Assembly: GCA_910575035.1 (NCBI GenBank)
Contig: CAJTDL010000004.1
Span: 186,001-250,000, forward strand
Source: Lachnospiraceae bacterium
Lineage (GTDB): Bacteria > Bacillota > Clostridia > Lachnospirales > Lachnospiraceae
Direction of reading: 5' to 3'
Length of the DNA: 64,000 bases
This document shows, piece by piece, positions 52,760 to 61,619 of this stretch (within the stretch, counting starts at the first letter, position 1; every line of letters starts with the position of its first letter). The notes beneath the pieces are model-generated. The model saw nothing but the letters and a program-made list of their open reading frames with translations, did not search any database and was not told the origin of the DNA. The translations under genes were made by a program, and so were the position numbers.

Positions 52760-54172
52760 TTATAGGCGATAGCAAACCTTTCCTGGGTTTAATATCATTT
52801 TCGGGTCAAACACGCGCTTAATCCCTTCCATTATCCCCATATTGGTTTCCCCTACGGAGTCCACAAGGTACTTCACCTTCCCGGATCCAATCCCATGCTC
52901 CCCGGACACAAGGCCGCCGCAGTCAGTAGCTTCCTTATAAATAATGTCAAAGAATTTATCTACTCTTTTCTTAAATTCTTCTTCCTCCAGGTCATTGGAA
53001 CACTGGTAAATATGTAAATTCCCATCCCCGGCATGGCCGAAGGATTTGATGGTCAGCCCGCATTCTTCCCCTGTTTTATTTACGGATTCCAGATAGTCCG
53101 CAATCTTATTCACCGGGACTACCACATCGCATTCATCCAGCAATTTTGTTTCTTCCATAATTGCTTCCAGGAAAGAGGAGCGTGCAGCCCAGGCATCCTT
53201 GATCTTCCCAGGGGTATCTGCCACCAGCACGTCAATTGCGCCTGCCTCTACGGCCAGCTCTGCTGCCTGCTCTACCAATGCATCCACTTCATCTTCAGAG
53301 TTCCCGTCCAATGTTACCAGCAGGTATGCCCCGATTTGGATTCCCTCCAATTCCTGGGGGAAGACGGATTTCCCAATATACCGCTCGGAAGCCAGCACGA
53401 TCTCACGTTCCATAAACTCAATGGCCTGGGGATCCATATGTGCCATCTTAAATTTCGGGACGGTGGCAAGGGCGGTATGCAGATCCTCAAAAGGTATGAT
53501 TAAGGAAGAAACAGCCTTCGGTGCCGGAATGATCTTTAAGGTCAATTCTGTAATGATCCCCAGGGTGCCTTCAGATCCGATCATCAGGTTCAGCAGGGAA
53601 TAACCGGAGGATGTCTTGGAGACAGTGGCGCCTAAATGAGTAATTTCCCCAGTGGGCAGCACAACGGTCATAGCCCTTACATAATCCCTGGTTGCGCCAT
53701 ATTTTACAGCCCGCATGCCACCGGCGTTTGTAGCTACGTTGCCGCCTACACAGGCAAATTTTTCGCCTGGATCTGGCGGGTAGAGCATGCCTTTGGTTAA
53801 ACAGTCCTCTGCCAGGTCGTTCAGCAGGACGCCTGCTTCGATTTCCACCACAAAGTTTTCCATATCATAGGATTTGATCTTGTTCATTTTGGAAATGTCG
53901 ATTAAAACCCCGCCATACAGCGGTACAGCCCCTCCGGCAAGCCCGGTGCCAGCTCCTCTGGGTGTCACGGGGATATTGTTCTCATAGCAGATTTTCATAA
54001 TGGCTGCAACTTCCTCTGTAGAACGGGGCTGTACGGCCAGATCTGGCATATGGGTTCCGTAAATAGGCATTTCGTCTTTGGCATAGTCTGGATTGATATC
54101 TTCGCCAAGAAAGACATTGTTGGATACGGCCTTGATCTGTTCTACGATCTCCGGTGTTAATTGGTTGTACAT
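52760..54172 (-). CDS. FAD-linked lactate dehydrogenase (GlcD/LctD-type)
   Basis: A 470-residue flavoprotein of the vanillyl-alcohol oxidase/GlcD family. The PCMH FAD domain carries VTPRGAGTGLAGGAVPLYGG, GEKFACVGGNVATNAGGMRA and GSEGTLGIITELTLKI. The C-terminal cap ends with GLVSGEHGIGSGKVKYL and PKMILNPGKV. With EtfAB it would oxidise lactate to pyruvate, using NAD as acceptor at the expense of ferredoxin in the A. woodii model. AAGGAGG upstream. Confidence 0.9.
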   Translation of the reverse strand: MYNQLTPEIVEQIKAVSNNVFLGEDINPDYAKDEMPIYGTHMPDLAVQPRSTEEVAAIMKICYENNIPVTPRGAGTGLAGGAVPLYGGVLIDISKMNKIKSYDMENFVVEIEAGVLLNDLAEDCLTKGMLYPPDPGEKFACVGGNVATNAGGMRAVKYGATRDYVRAMTVVLPTGEITHLGATVSKTSSGYSLLNLMIGSEGTLGIITELTLKIIPAPKAVSSLIIPFEDLHTALATVPKFKMAHMDPQAIEFMEREIVLASERYIGKSVFPQELEGIQIGAYLLVTLDGNSEDEVDALVEQAAELAVEAGAIDVLVADTPGKIKDAWAARSSFLEAIMEETKLLDECDVVVPVNKIADYLESVNKTGEECGLTIKSFGHAGDGNLHIYQCSNDLEEEEFKKRVDKFFDIIYKEATDCGGLVSGEHGIGSGKVKYLVDSVGETNMGIMEGIKRVFDPKMILNPGKVCYRL

Positions 54173-54275
54173 CTTTTACCTCCTTTTCTCGTCCGGTTTT
54201 TTGGACGGACAGGCATACCCTAAGGGGGATTGCCTTGTTGAATTTTTATGTAATGGCCGAAAGCCAGCCTGCTTG

Positions 54276-55823
54276 TTAAAAGCCCAATAAGGATCCTGCG
54301 TAGCAGATTATGCCTGCCAGCACAATATATAATAAGAAATACTTAAATACGGCGCCTAAAATCTTGCTTTCCGATCCTACCTTATTGATTGCGCCAGCTC
54401 CGATGGCAATGCCCTGGGGGCAGACCATCTTGCCGATCCCAGCGCCCATAACGTTTGCAGCCGCCATCCAGGTAGGGCTTAGGTTTAATGCGGCAGCCGT
54501 CTCACTCTGCAGCCCCCCAAAGAGGACGCAGGTAGAAGTCCCGGATCCGGTCACAAATGCGCCGAGGCCGCCGATCAGCGGGGCAATGAGCGGGTAGAAA
54601 GGCCCGGCTACAACAACTAAAAATTGTGCAATATCAGAAATCATCCCACTGTAGCCCATGATCTTGGCTGTTGCCATAACGGAGCAGATGGTAAGGATTG
54701 TCTTCCAGTATTTTTTTAATGTTTCTGCGAATACCTGCACCATGTCCCCTACCCGGGCTTTCTGGATGAAGCCGCCGATGATGGCTGCCAGAAAGATCAT
54801 AACCCCAGGGGTATTGATCCAGCTAAAGGACAGGGGGCTTCCGCCTTCTCCGGCATAGACTGTCATAGTGCTCTTGATGTTTGCAATGGCATTGTGGATG
54901 GGCGGGCACAGTGTAGATGTGCATGTCAGAAGGAGGAAAATCAGGATAAATGAGCTCCAGGCTTTCACGCCTTCTCCCAGTGTGATAGAACTATTTGCGC
55001 TTTTTCCTTCTGGAATCTGGATGGCATAGGCCTCGTCTGGGTTCTTGTTAAAAATCTTTGCGGCCGCGATTAGGCATCCCATGGAGCAGATGGAGCCGAT
55101 AATGTCTGGAAGCTCCGGGCCGATCAGCTGTGCCGTAAGGAACCATGGAACCGTAAAGGAAATGGCAGCTGTCAAGGTGATTGGAAGCATTCCCTTTAAG
55201 GCTTTGATTCCTTTACCGCAGATGCATACCATCAAAAGCGGGGAAATAAAGGTCAGGATACATTGGATCAGGACGACGCTGCCTGACAGGGGCAGGATAT
55301 CTGTGCCTGTCACAGAGGCCAGGGTTACGGTGGGAACCCCTACGGAGCCAAAGGCTGTTGGGGTGGAGTTTACCACCAGGCAGGCAACTACAGTGCTGAT
55401 TGGGTCAAGCCCAATGCCCACCAGGATGGATGCGGGGATGGCCACTGCCGTGCCAAATCCGGCCATGCCTTCCATAAAGTTTCCAAAGCCCCATCCGATG
55501 ATCAATGCCAGGACGCGTTTATCCCGAGAGACGCTTGCCAGCATTTTCTTGATCAGTTCCATCGCTCCGGTTTTCAGCGTCAGGTTATATGTGAAAAGGG
55601 CTGCGATGATTACCAGGCAGATGGGCCAAAGGGCGTTTAAGATTCCTTCCAAAGCTGCTGTTGCCGTACAGGCTGCGTTTAATTTCCAGTAAAAGGATGC
55701 CAACAGGGCGGTAATGAGAAGCGCGATGACACAGGCTTTATGCCCGGCCATTTTCAGGCCGCTCAGGGCTGCGATTAACCAGAGGATTGGCAGCATTGCA
55801 AGTATGAATTCTAAGAATAACAA
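54276..55823 (-). CDS. L-lactate permease family transporter
   Basis: A LctP/LldP-type lactate-proton symporter of about 515 residues with 12 or more membrane helices. WGFGNFMEGMAGFGTAVAIP, VVNSTPTAFGSVGVPT and TGSGTSTCVLFGGLQ are family landmarks. The start is a TTG at 55823 (LLFLEFILAMLP) with AAAGGAG 7 bases upstream; the frame extends further, but through promoter DNA. First gene of the lactate cluster, preceded by a promoter and GntR-type palindromes. Confidence 0.92.
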   Translation of the reverse strand: MLFLEFILAMLPILWLIAALSGLKMAGHKACVIALLITALLASFYWKLNAACTATAALEGILNALWPICLVIIAALFTYNLTLKTGAMELIKKMLASVSRDKRVLALIIGWGFGNFMEGMAGFGTAVAIPASILVGIGLDPISTVVACLVVNSTPTAFGSVGVPTVTLASVTGTDILPLSGSVVLIQCILTFISPLLMVCICGKGIKALKGMLPITLTAAISFTVPWFLTAQLIGPELPDIIGSICSMGCLIAAAKIFNKNPDEAYAIQIPEGKSANSSITLGEGVKAWSSFILIFLLLTCTSTLCPPIHNAIANIKSTMTVYAGEGGSPLSFSWINTPGVMIFLAAIIGGFIQKARVGDMVQVFAETLKKYWKTILTICSVMATAKIMGYSGMISDIAQFLVVVAGPFYPLIAPLIGGLGAFVTGSGTSTCVLFGGLQSETAAALNLSPTWMAAANVMGAGIGKMVCPQGIAIGAGAINKVGSESKILGAVFKYFLLYIVLAGIICYAGSLLGF

Positions 55824-55837
55824 TGCTTCTCCTTTCT

Positions 55838-55854
55838 GATTGGGTAATCCAATC
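55838..55854. promoter_or_regulatory. GntR-type palindrome in the lactate permease leader
   Basis: GATTGG-GTAAT-CCAATC, a perfect-arm palindrome 15 bases before the permease start, matching the 55,923 site in its TTGG core. Confidence 0.6.
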
Positions 55855-55922
55855 TTGAGATAATGGTGTGGTTTGAGGAAACATATTGGGATATAATGGG
55901 TCAAAAATGTATTTTTATAATT

Positions 55923-55975
55923 ATTGGGTCACCCAATCGTTAATGTTATTATAGCACTTGATAAAGAAATATCAA
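55923..55975 (-). promoter_or_regulatory. lactate cluster promoter with operator palindrome
   Basis: On the minus strand TTGATA (55970-55975) and TATAAT (55948-55953) are 16 bases apart. Downstream, over the start of the transcript, lies the perfect 15-base palindrome ATTGGGT-C-ACCCAAT (55923-55937). A related site, TTGGGTTACCCA, lies upstream near 56,041. Best read as operators for the cluster's GntR/FadR regulator. Confidence 0.7.
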
Positions 55976-56257
55976 GTGTTTTTTGTAATTCCGGCAATTT
56001 GTATGAAAAATTTAAATTGTTTTTGTATAGGTTGCATAAATTGGGTTACCCATTTGGGCAGAGGAGGTCGTCAGGGAGAGGCTGGAGAAAAGAGTTTTGG
56101 TTTTCGGCTGCTGGTATTGCATTGCCTAAATAAGGGTGAAAAGCAGCACCTGCTATTTGTGCAATGCTGTACTAGTATTGCGTCTGGAGGGAATGGGGGC
56201 TTTGCCTTGGATGGGGGCAGGCTAAGGTTTCATCAGGTTGGAAGGAGGTGAGCCTGT

Positions 56258-56356
56258 ATGAAAAAATATGAAACTCCAGCATTGGAAATTATAGATTTTG
56301 AAAGTGAGGATATCCTTACTTCCAGTAATTTAGAAGGCGTAAGTGAAGACCTCTAA
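56258..56356 (+). CDS. 32-residue peptide of a clostridial small-peptide type
   Basis: A complete tiny frame, MKKYETPALEIIDFESEDIL ending TSSNLEGVSEDL, behind GGAGG 9 bases upstream. The opening K-Y-x-x-P-x-(L/I)-E-(I/V) pattern followed by an acidic E-D-(I/V)-(I/L)-T-(T/S)-S stretch recurs in short unannotated Lachnospiraceae proteins that I recall. It has no signal peptide and no Cys. Function unknown: a modified-peptide precursor or a small regulator are both possible. It lies alone between the lactate and sulfite regions. Confidence 0.55.
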   Translation: MKKYETPALEIIDFESEDILTSSNLEGVSEDL

Positions 56357-56492
56357 TAATCATTTTTGATTCCCTTTCCAAAGGCTTTATTTAGGATTCT
56401 GTAAAGGGGATAATAAGGGATAGCCAGGTAATATTTTTAAGGGCTGCTGCATAGGTGAAAGCCAGCATATGATTTGCATGCTTGCTTCCAAT

Positions 56493-56604
56493 GCGGCAGC
56501 CCTAATCAGTTGCAGGCTTTCGCAAACGGATTTCAGCCGGTTTGATGGGCGGCAGCCCTAAATGGTTACAGGCTTTCGCAAACGGATTTCAGCTGGTTTG
56601 ATGG
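56493..56604. repeat. 56-bp tandem repeat, two copies
   Basis: Two head-to-tail copies start at 56493 and 56549 with GCGGCAGCCCTAA and share CAGGCTTTCGCAAACGGATT and TGGTTTGATGG with only a few differences. Lies in the 307-base gap between the 32-residue peptide and the LysR gene, where I see no other feature. Confidence 0.75.
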
Positions 56605-56662
56605 GCGGCTCTCCCGTTGCGGGCAATGCAGGTGCGTTTTCAGCAAGGGCGGTATGCCATAT

Positions 56663-57568
56663 TCAGGCATATTGCATATTATAGGTATCCCTGGACATAG
56701 ATTTCACCATACGGATAAAATCCTGCATCTGTGAATTGATGGGATGGCTTTGGTTATGGCACAGGTAAAAATAGCGTTTCATAGACACATTCTCCACAGG
56801 GCAGAGCACTATCTGCCCATTTTCCAAATATTCCTGCACACACCGCACAGACAGCACGCCTAATCCCAGGTTATGGCGCACGGCATCCACAATGGCACAG
56901 CGGCTGCAGCATTCCCATTTAGTGGTAAAGGGAATATGGTGGGTCAGCATGATGTTTTCAAAGATGGCACGGGTTCCGCTGCCTTTTTCCCTCATAATGA
57001 AATCCTGATGCCGTAAATCTTCCATGGTAACGGAGGTTTTATGGGCGAAAGGATGGCTTTTGCCGCAGATCAGGCAGAGGGAATCCTCAATGACAGGCTC
57101 TGTGATAATTTCCTGGCGGACAATGATGCCTTCCACCAGGGCTATATCCAGCTCGTTGTGGATCATCCGGTGTTCCACCATTTTTGTGTTGTCCACAAAT
57201 ACAGTGGGGTCAATGTCAGGAAACTGCGCCAAAAGACGCTCTACCAGCGTGCCCATCAGCGTATTCCCAATGGTTAGGGTAGCGCCAATCCGCAAAGGGC
57301 GCAGGGAATTTACATTTTTCATGGACTGCTCCAAATTTTCATGGATGGCAACAATTTCCCGTGCGCTGTTTAAGAGGAGCTGGCCGGATTGGGTGATTTT
57401 CAATTCCTTGGGGAAACGCTCGAAGAGCTTGGTATGGTACTCTGCCTCCAGGTCAGAGATAATCTGGCTGACAGTGGGCTGGGAAATATAGAGCCTTTTA
57501 GCGGCCTCGCTCATTTTCTTGTATTCTGCCACTGCAATAAATATCTTTAGCTGCTTTAAAGTTGCCAT
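56663..57568 (-). CDS. LysR-family regulator of the sulfite module
   Basis: A 301-residue LysR protein. The N-terminal HTH has MSEAAKRLYISQPTVSQIIS and the effector domain starts near LRIGATLTIGNTLMG. The ATG at 57568 (MATLKQLKIF) has GGAGG 8 bases upstream. It is divergent from the CoA-disulfide reductase gene across a 148-base spacer containing a palindrome, the classic arrangement for LysR control of the neighbouring operon. Clostridial CysB/CysL-type or YeiE-like activity is plausible; the inducer is unknown. Confidence 0.9.
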   Translation of the reverse strand: MATLKQLKIFIAVAEYKKMSEAAKRLYISQPTVSQIISDLEAEYHTKLFERFPKELKITQSGQLLLNSAREIVAIHENLEQSMKNVNSLRPLRIGATLTIGNTLMGTLVERLLAQFPDIDPTVFVDNTKMVEHRMIHNELDIALVEGIIVRQEIITEPVIEDSLCLICGKSHPFAHKTSVTMEDLRHQDFIMREKGSGTRAIFENIMLTHHIPFTTKWECCSRCAIVDAVRHNLGLGVLSVRCVQEYLENGQIVLCPVENVSMKRYFYLCHNQSHPINSQMQDFIRMVKSMSRDTYNMQYA

Positions 57569-57600
57569 CTTTTCAACCTCCAAATTTCTAAAAACTATGG

Positions 57601-57669
57601 GTATAGGGAAAAACCTATACTATCATTTTGATTTTACTATTTTACGTGGTATTTAACAAGTGTTATGAT
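57601..57669 (+). promoter_or_regulatory. LysR operator and promoter of the sulfite operon
   Basis: GTATAGG-GAAAAA-CCTATAC (57601-57620) is a perfect 7-bp-arm palindrome with LysR-box T-N11-A spacing. TTTACG (57641-57646) and TATGAT (57664-57669) 17 bases apart form the likely rightward promoter just downstream. Confidence 0.6.
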
Positions 57670-57716
57670 AGATTAATGTAAAAATTTGTCAATTATACAT
57701 AAAAGAGGAGGTAAAA

Positions 57717-59339
57717 ATGAAAATACTTGTACTTGGAGGAGTTGCTGCAGGCACTAAGATTGCAGCAAAATTGATGAGGGAAGACCGCGGCAATGAGGTC
57801 ATTGTGCTGAATAAAGGGAATCATATTTCCTATGCAGGCTGCGGGCTTCCCTATTATGTGGGGCATGTGATTGAGGACAAGGAGCAGCTTATTGTGAACA
57901 CGCCAGAGAAGTATTCCAAGCTGACAGGTGTGAAGGTGCTGACAGAGACAGAGGCAGTAAAGGTAGATCCACAGGCTAAGAGGGTGGATGCCGTAGACTT
58001 GAAGACAGGGGAGCAGAAATCCTATGATTATGACAAACTGGTGATTTCGGTGGGTGCAAGCCCCATCAAGCCGCCAATTGAAGGGTGCGGCCTGGAAAAC
58101 GTGTTCTTTGTAAGGACGCCGGAGGATGCCATCCGTATCCGGGAGGCTGTAGATGCCGGAAATGTAAAGCGCGCAGTTGTAGTTGGCGCTGGCTATATAG
58201 GGCTGGAAATCGCAGAGAACCTGAAATTGCAGGGGATCCGCCCGTTTGTGCTGGATATGGCAGAGCATGCCCTTCCAGGATTTGACGCTGAGATGGCGGA
58301 ATATGTGGAAGAAAAGCTGAAGGAAAGCGGGATTCCTGTTGTGACAGGCGTTGCTGTGACTGGGATTGAGGGTGATGGCAAGGTAGAGAAGGTGATCACC
58401 AGCAAGAAAGCCTATAAGGCAGACCTGGTGGTGCTCAGTGCAGGCATAAGGCCCAATACGGCGTTTTTAGAAGGGTGCGGCCTGGAGATGTTCAAAGGGA
58501 CGGTTCTGACGAATGCCAAGGGGGAAACAAACCTTCCAGATATTTATGCCGCAGGTGACTGTGCCATGGTCCGTAATGCATTGACAGAAAAGGCGGCCTG
58601 GTCGCCCATGGGTTCCACAGCCAATATCAGCGGCCGGCTGATTGCCCAGAACATTATGGGTGCAGGGCTTGGGTACAGAGGCGTATTGGGAACGGCTGTC
58701 TGTAAGCTGCCAGGGCTGAATGTGGGCAGGACTGGGCTGACAGAGGCGCAGGCAGCGGCAGAAGGTTTCCAGCCCGTCAGCGTTATCACAGTTGTGGACG
58801 ATAAGGCGCACTATTATCCGGGGGCAGGGGCATTTATCATTAAGATGATTGCGGATAAAGAGTCATTGAGACTGCTGGGCGTGCAGGTTATTGGAGCAGG
58901 CGCGGTGGATAAGGTTGTGGACATTGCCGTGACAGGCATTATGCTCAAAGGAACCTTGCAGGATCTGGCAGACTTGGATCTGGCTTATGCACCGCCATTC
59001 TCTACGGCGATCCATCCGTTTGTTACCACCTTGAATGTGCTGATGAATAAAGTAAGCGGGAAGTTTGAGACATTTACGCCGGCAGAGTATGCAGCCGGGG
59101 CGGCAGAAGGCTATAAAGTGGTTGACGCCTGCCTGGCACCGTCCATTGAAGGAGCCCCCTATGTGGAACTGACCACAGTGGAAGGGCCTTTGGAAGGGCT
59201 GGATCCAGACGAGAAGATATTGCTGGTCTGCAATAAGGGCAAGCGTGCATATCTGCTTCAGAATAGATTGAAATTTTATGGATATAAGAATACGAAAGTG
59301 CTGGAAGGCGGTATTACCTTTACGGATGTAGAAGCGTAA
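57717..59339 (+). CDS. CoA-disulfide reductase / NADH oxidase-like flavoprotein with rhodanese domain
   Basis: A 540-residue flavoprotein. An N-terminal FAD fold VLGGVAAGTKIAAKL, redox-active single Cys in SYAGCGLPYYVG (residue 42), NAD fold VVVGAGYIGLEIAE and FAD motif DIYAAGDCA are all present. A C-terminal rhodanese domain carries its Cys in LLVCNKGKRAYLL. This fusion (CoADR-RHD) can reduce CoA persulfides, polysulfides or related sulfur compounds. First gene of the operon with the sulfite reductase. GAGGAGG upstream. Confidence 0.88.
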   Translation: MKILVLGGVAAGTKIAAKLMREDRGNEVIVLNKGNHISYAGCGLPYYVGHVIEDKEQLIVNTPEKYSKLTGVKVLTETEAVKVDPQAKRVDAVDLKTGEQKSYDYDKLVISVGASPIKPPIEGCGLENVFFVRTPEDAIRIREAVDAGNVKRAVVVGAGYIGLEIAENLKLQGIRPFVLDMAEHALPGFDAEMAEYVEEKLKESGIPVVTGVAVTGIEGDGKVEKVITSKKAYKADLVVLSAGIRPNTAFLEGCGLEMFKGTVLTNAKGETNLPDIYAAGDCAMVRNALTEKAAWSPMGSTANISGRLIAQNIMGAGLGYRGVLGTAVCKLPGLNVGRTGLTEAQAAAEGFQPVSVITVVDDKAHYYPGAGAFIIKMIADKESLRLLGVQVIGAGAVDKVVDIAVTGIMLKGTLQDLADLDLAYAPPFSTAIHPFVTTLNVLMNKVSGKFETFTPAEYAAGAAEGYKVVDACLAPSIEGAPYVELTTVEGPLEGLDPDEKILLVCNKGKRAYLLQNRLKFYGYKNTKVLEGGITFTDVEA

Positions 59340-59437
59340 AAGAAAAAATTACCTTTATGGATGCAGGTGCGTAAAGGGTTCCTGGGATAGAGGCAGCAGT
59401 TATAAATACAAAATTTTAGAAAAGGAGAGAATTAGAA

Positions 59438-60388
59438 ATGGGATGCACAATTAAACCAGATGAAATTAAGAGGGTAAAAGGACTTGGATTTTTAAATAAT
59501 AAGGGGACAGATTTATTTAACGGGCGTATTATTACTGTGAACGGCAAGATCAATGCAGAGCAGACAAAGGTAATCGCTGAGGCGGCAGAAAAATTTGGGA
59601 ATGGGGATGTGGAGTTTACGACACGTTTGACGGTAGAAGTGCGGGGGATTCATTTTGACAATATTGAGCCGTTCCGTGAATATATTGCAAAGGCAGGGCT
59701 GGAGACTGGGGGAACAGGGTCGTTGGTCCGTCCGGTAGTGTCCTGTAAGGGAACCACTTGCCAGTATGGCCTGTATGATACCTTTGAGCTGTCAGAGAAG
59801 ATCCATGAAAGGTTTTATAAAGGGTACCGCACAGTGAGGCTGCCCCATAAATTTAAGATTGCAACGGGAGGCTGCCCCAATAACTGCGTAAAGCCGGATT
59901 TGAATGACCTGGGCATTGTGGGGCAGTTAGTTCCAAATGTGGACGAGGATATGTGCAATGAATGCAAGAAATGCCAGGTGGAGACTGCCTGTCCTATGGG
60001 CGCGGCTAAGGTAGAAGACAGCGTGCTCAATATTGATGGGAAAGCCTGCAACAACTGCGGGCGCTGCATAGAGCAATGCCCATTTGATGTCATTGAGGAT
60101 GGGACACCGGGATACCGTATTTACATAGGCGGAAGATGGGGGAAGAAGGTTGCCCATGGCCAGCCGTTATCTAAGGTATTTACATCTGAGGAGGAATTGC
60201 TGGATACAGTGGAAAAGGCAATCCTTCTGTTCCGTGAGCAGGGCAAGACAGGAGAGCGTTTTGCAGATACCATTGCCAGGATTGGGTTTGAGGAGGTGGA
60301 GAAACAGCTTATGTCCAATGACCTTTTAGATAGGAAACAGGAAATTTTAGATGCGCAATTGCATTTGGTAGGTGGGGCGACCTGCTAA
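59438..60388 (+). CDS. siroheme/4Fe-4S sulfite reductase with ferredoxin domain
   Basis: A 316-residue single-chain reductase. The N-terminal ferrodoxin-like repeat domain is followed by the siroheme/[4Fe-4S] ligands CKGTTC and GGCPNNC (spaced about 40 residues), then two ferredoxin cluster motifs, CNECKKCQVETACP and CNNCGRCIEQCP. It resembles AsrC/Fsr-type and small dissimilatory-like sulfite reductases of anaerobes. It would reduce sulfite to sulfide using electrons through its own ferredoxin domain. It lies 98 bases after the flavoprotein, AAAGGAG upstream. Confidence 0.85.
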   Translation: MGCTIKPDEIKRVKGLGFLNNKGTDLFNGRIITVNGKINAEQTKVIAEAAEKFGNGDVEFTTRLTVEVRGIHFDNIEPFREYIAKAGLETGGTGSLVRPVVSCKGTTCQYGLYDTFELSEKIHERFYKGYRTVRLPHKFKIATGGCPNNCVKPDLNDLGIVGQLVPNVDEDMCNECKKCQVETACPMGAAKVEDSVLNIDGKACNNCGRCIEQCPFDVIEDGTPGYRIYIGGRWGKKVAHGQPLSKVFTSEEELLDTVEKAILLFREQGKTGERFADTIARIGFEEVEKQLMSNDLLDRKQEILDAQLHLVGGATC

Positions 60389-60408
60389 TATTGGGAGGAT
60401 TATAGGAG

Positions 60409-61458
60409 ATGGGTTCAAAGAAAAAATATGGCGCGATTGTATTATGCCTGGTGATTGGGTTTTTGGCGACAAAATCCACAGATTTGCAGGAATCAATATT
60501 CGGCCGTACGGTAATGGGCGGGCCAATGGTTGCCCTGCTGGTTTCCATGGTTATTTGTAATATTATCCCTACACTGGACAAGGATTTTAAGGAAGGGACA
60601 ACTTATTGCAGTAAGCAGTTTTTGAACTGGGGAATCATTTTAACAGGCGGTACGTTGAGTTTTGCTGATATTATGGGGACAGGCGTGAAGGCGCTGCCTT
60701 TGATTCTGTTTAATATCTGCCTGTCATTTGCTGTGGCAATGCTGGTGGGCAGGAAGATTGGGGTTACGAAGAATACTTCTGTGCTGGTAGGCGGCGGTAC
60801 ATGCATTTGCGGCGGGACGGCAATTGCTACCCTGAGCCGTATTACCAAGGCAACGGACGCGGAAATCGCATTTGGAATGGCGGCGATTTTCCTGTTTGAT
60901 ACGATTTCAGCGTTTTCTTACCCTTATATTGCGCCAGCAATCGGGTTTACGGAGAACCAGTTTGCGTTTGTGGCAGGTACAGCCATTAATGACACTTCCT
61001 CTGTAGCGGGGGCGCAGGCAACGTATCAGGCAATGATTGGGAATCCGGAGTTTAGCGGGGCATTGAATGTGAAATTGGTGCGTACCACCATGCTGATTTT
61101 CGTGGCAATCGTCTGGACAGTGCTGATGGCCCGTGACGCCAAGAAGAATGGCCAGACAGGGAACAATGACAGCGTGCTTGCAGTGGTGAAGAAGACCTTC
61201 CCGATGTTTATCCTGTGGTTTGTGGTAATGGCAGGATTGAATACCTATGGGGTGTTCAGTGATGTGGGAAGCGGGCTTTTGAAAGTTGTAAGTAAGTTTT
61301 TATTTGCGTCAGCCTTGGCGGGCGTAGGGTTTAAGATCAAGTTTAAGGATGTGTTCTCGAAAGGGCTCAAGCCCATTGCCCTTGGGGGGATTACCTGGGC
61401 TTGTGTGGCGGCGTCTTCTTATATCTTTGCGTTTGTATTTTTGGGGTATATTGGGTGA
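60409..61458 (+). CDS. YeiH-family (UPF0324) sulfur anion transporter-like protein
   Basis: A 349-residue membrane protein with about ten helices. The family signature TCICGGTAIATLSRITKA and GTAINDTSSVAGAQATY are present. The family is labelled putative sulfate exporter; in this setting it may export or import sulfite or a related anion (inference). It starts 20 bases after the sulfite reductase, so the transport and reduction steps are co-expressed. GGAGG lies before the ATG. Confidence 0.88.
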   Translation: MGSKKKYGAIVLCLVIGFLATKSTDLQESIFGRTVMGGPMVALLVSMVICNIIPTLDKDFKEGTTYCSKQFLNWGIILTGGTLSFADIMGTGVKALPLILFNICLSFAVAMLVGRKIGVTKNTSVLVGGGTCICGGTAIATLSRITKATDAEIAFGMAAIFLFDTISAFSYPYIAPAIGFTENQFAFVAGTAINDTSSVAGAQATYQAMIGNPEFSGALNVKLVRTTMLIFVAIVWTVLMARDAKKNGQTGNNDSVLAVVKKTFPMFILWFVVMAGLNTYGVFSDVGSGLLKVVSKFLFASALAGVGFKIKFKDVFSKGLKPIALGGITWACVAASSYIFAFVFLGYIG

Positions 61459-61463
61459 GGGAA

Positions 61464-61492
61464 TTGAAAGTGTGAGAGAAATATGGTATGAT
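61464..61492 (+). promoter_or_regulatory. candidate hemA promoter
   Basis: TTGAAA (61464-61469) and TATGAT (61487-61492), 17 bases apart, just after the YeiH-like gene. A 207-base leader follows. Confidence 0.6.
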
Positions 61493-61522
61493 GTGCCAAG
61501 GGAAGAATGGTGCGTCAGGTAG

Positions 61523-61619
61523 GAGAAGGGGCTGCAGGAATGCAGCTCCTTCTTTCGTAGGCAGGCTGCCAAGGGAGATTGCCCATCCTGGGCATCAGGT
61601 ATTGGCAGCGGAAGTTTAA
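61523..61619 (+). ncRNA. structured leader RNA before hemA
   Basis: Two structures in a row: AGAAGG-GCTGC / GCAGC-CCTTCT (61523-61553), and an outer stem GCTGCCAA (61565-61572) / TTGGCAGC (61612-61619) that encloses an inner GCCCA-TCC-TGGGC hairpin (61581-61593). This is too ordered for a plain leader. I cannot match it to a known riboswitch class; attenuation or protein binding controlling hemA is a reasonable reading. The first stem followed by TCTTTC could alternatively terminate the upstream operon. Confidence 0.5.
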
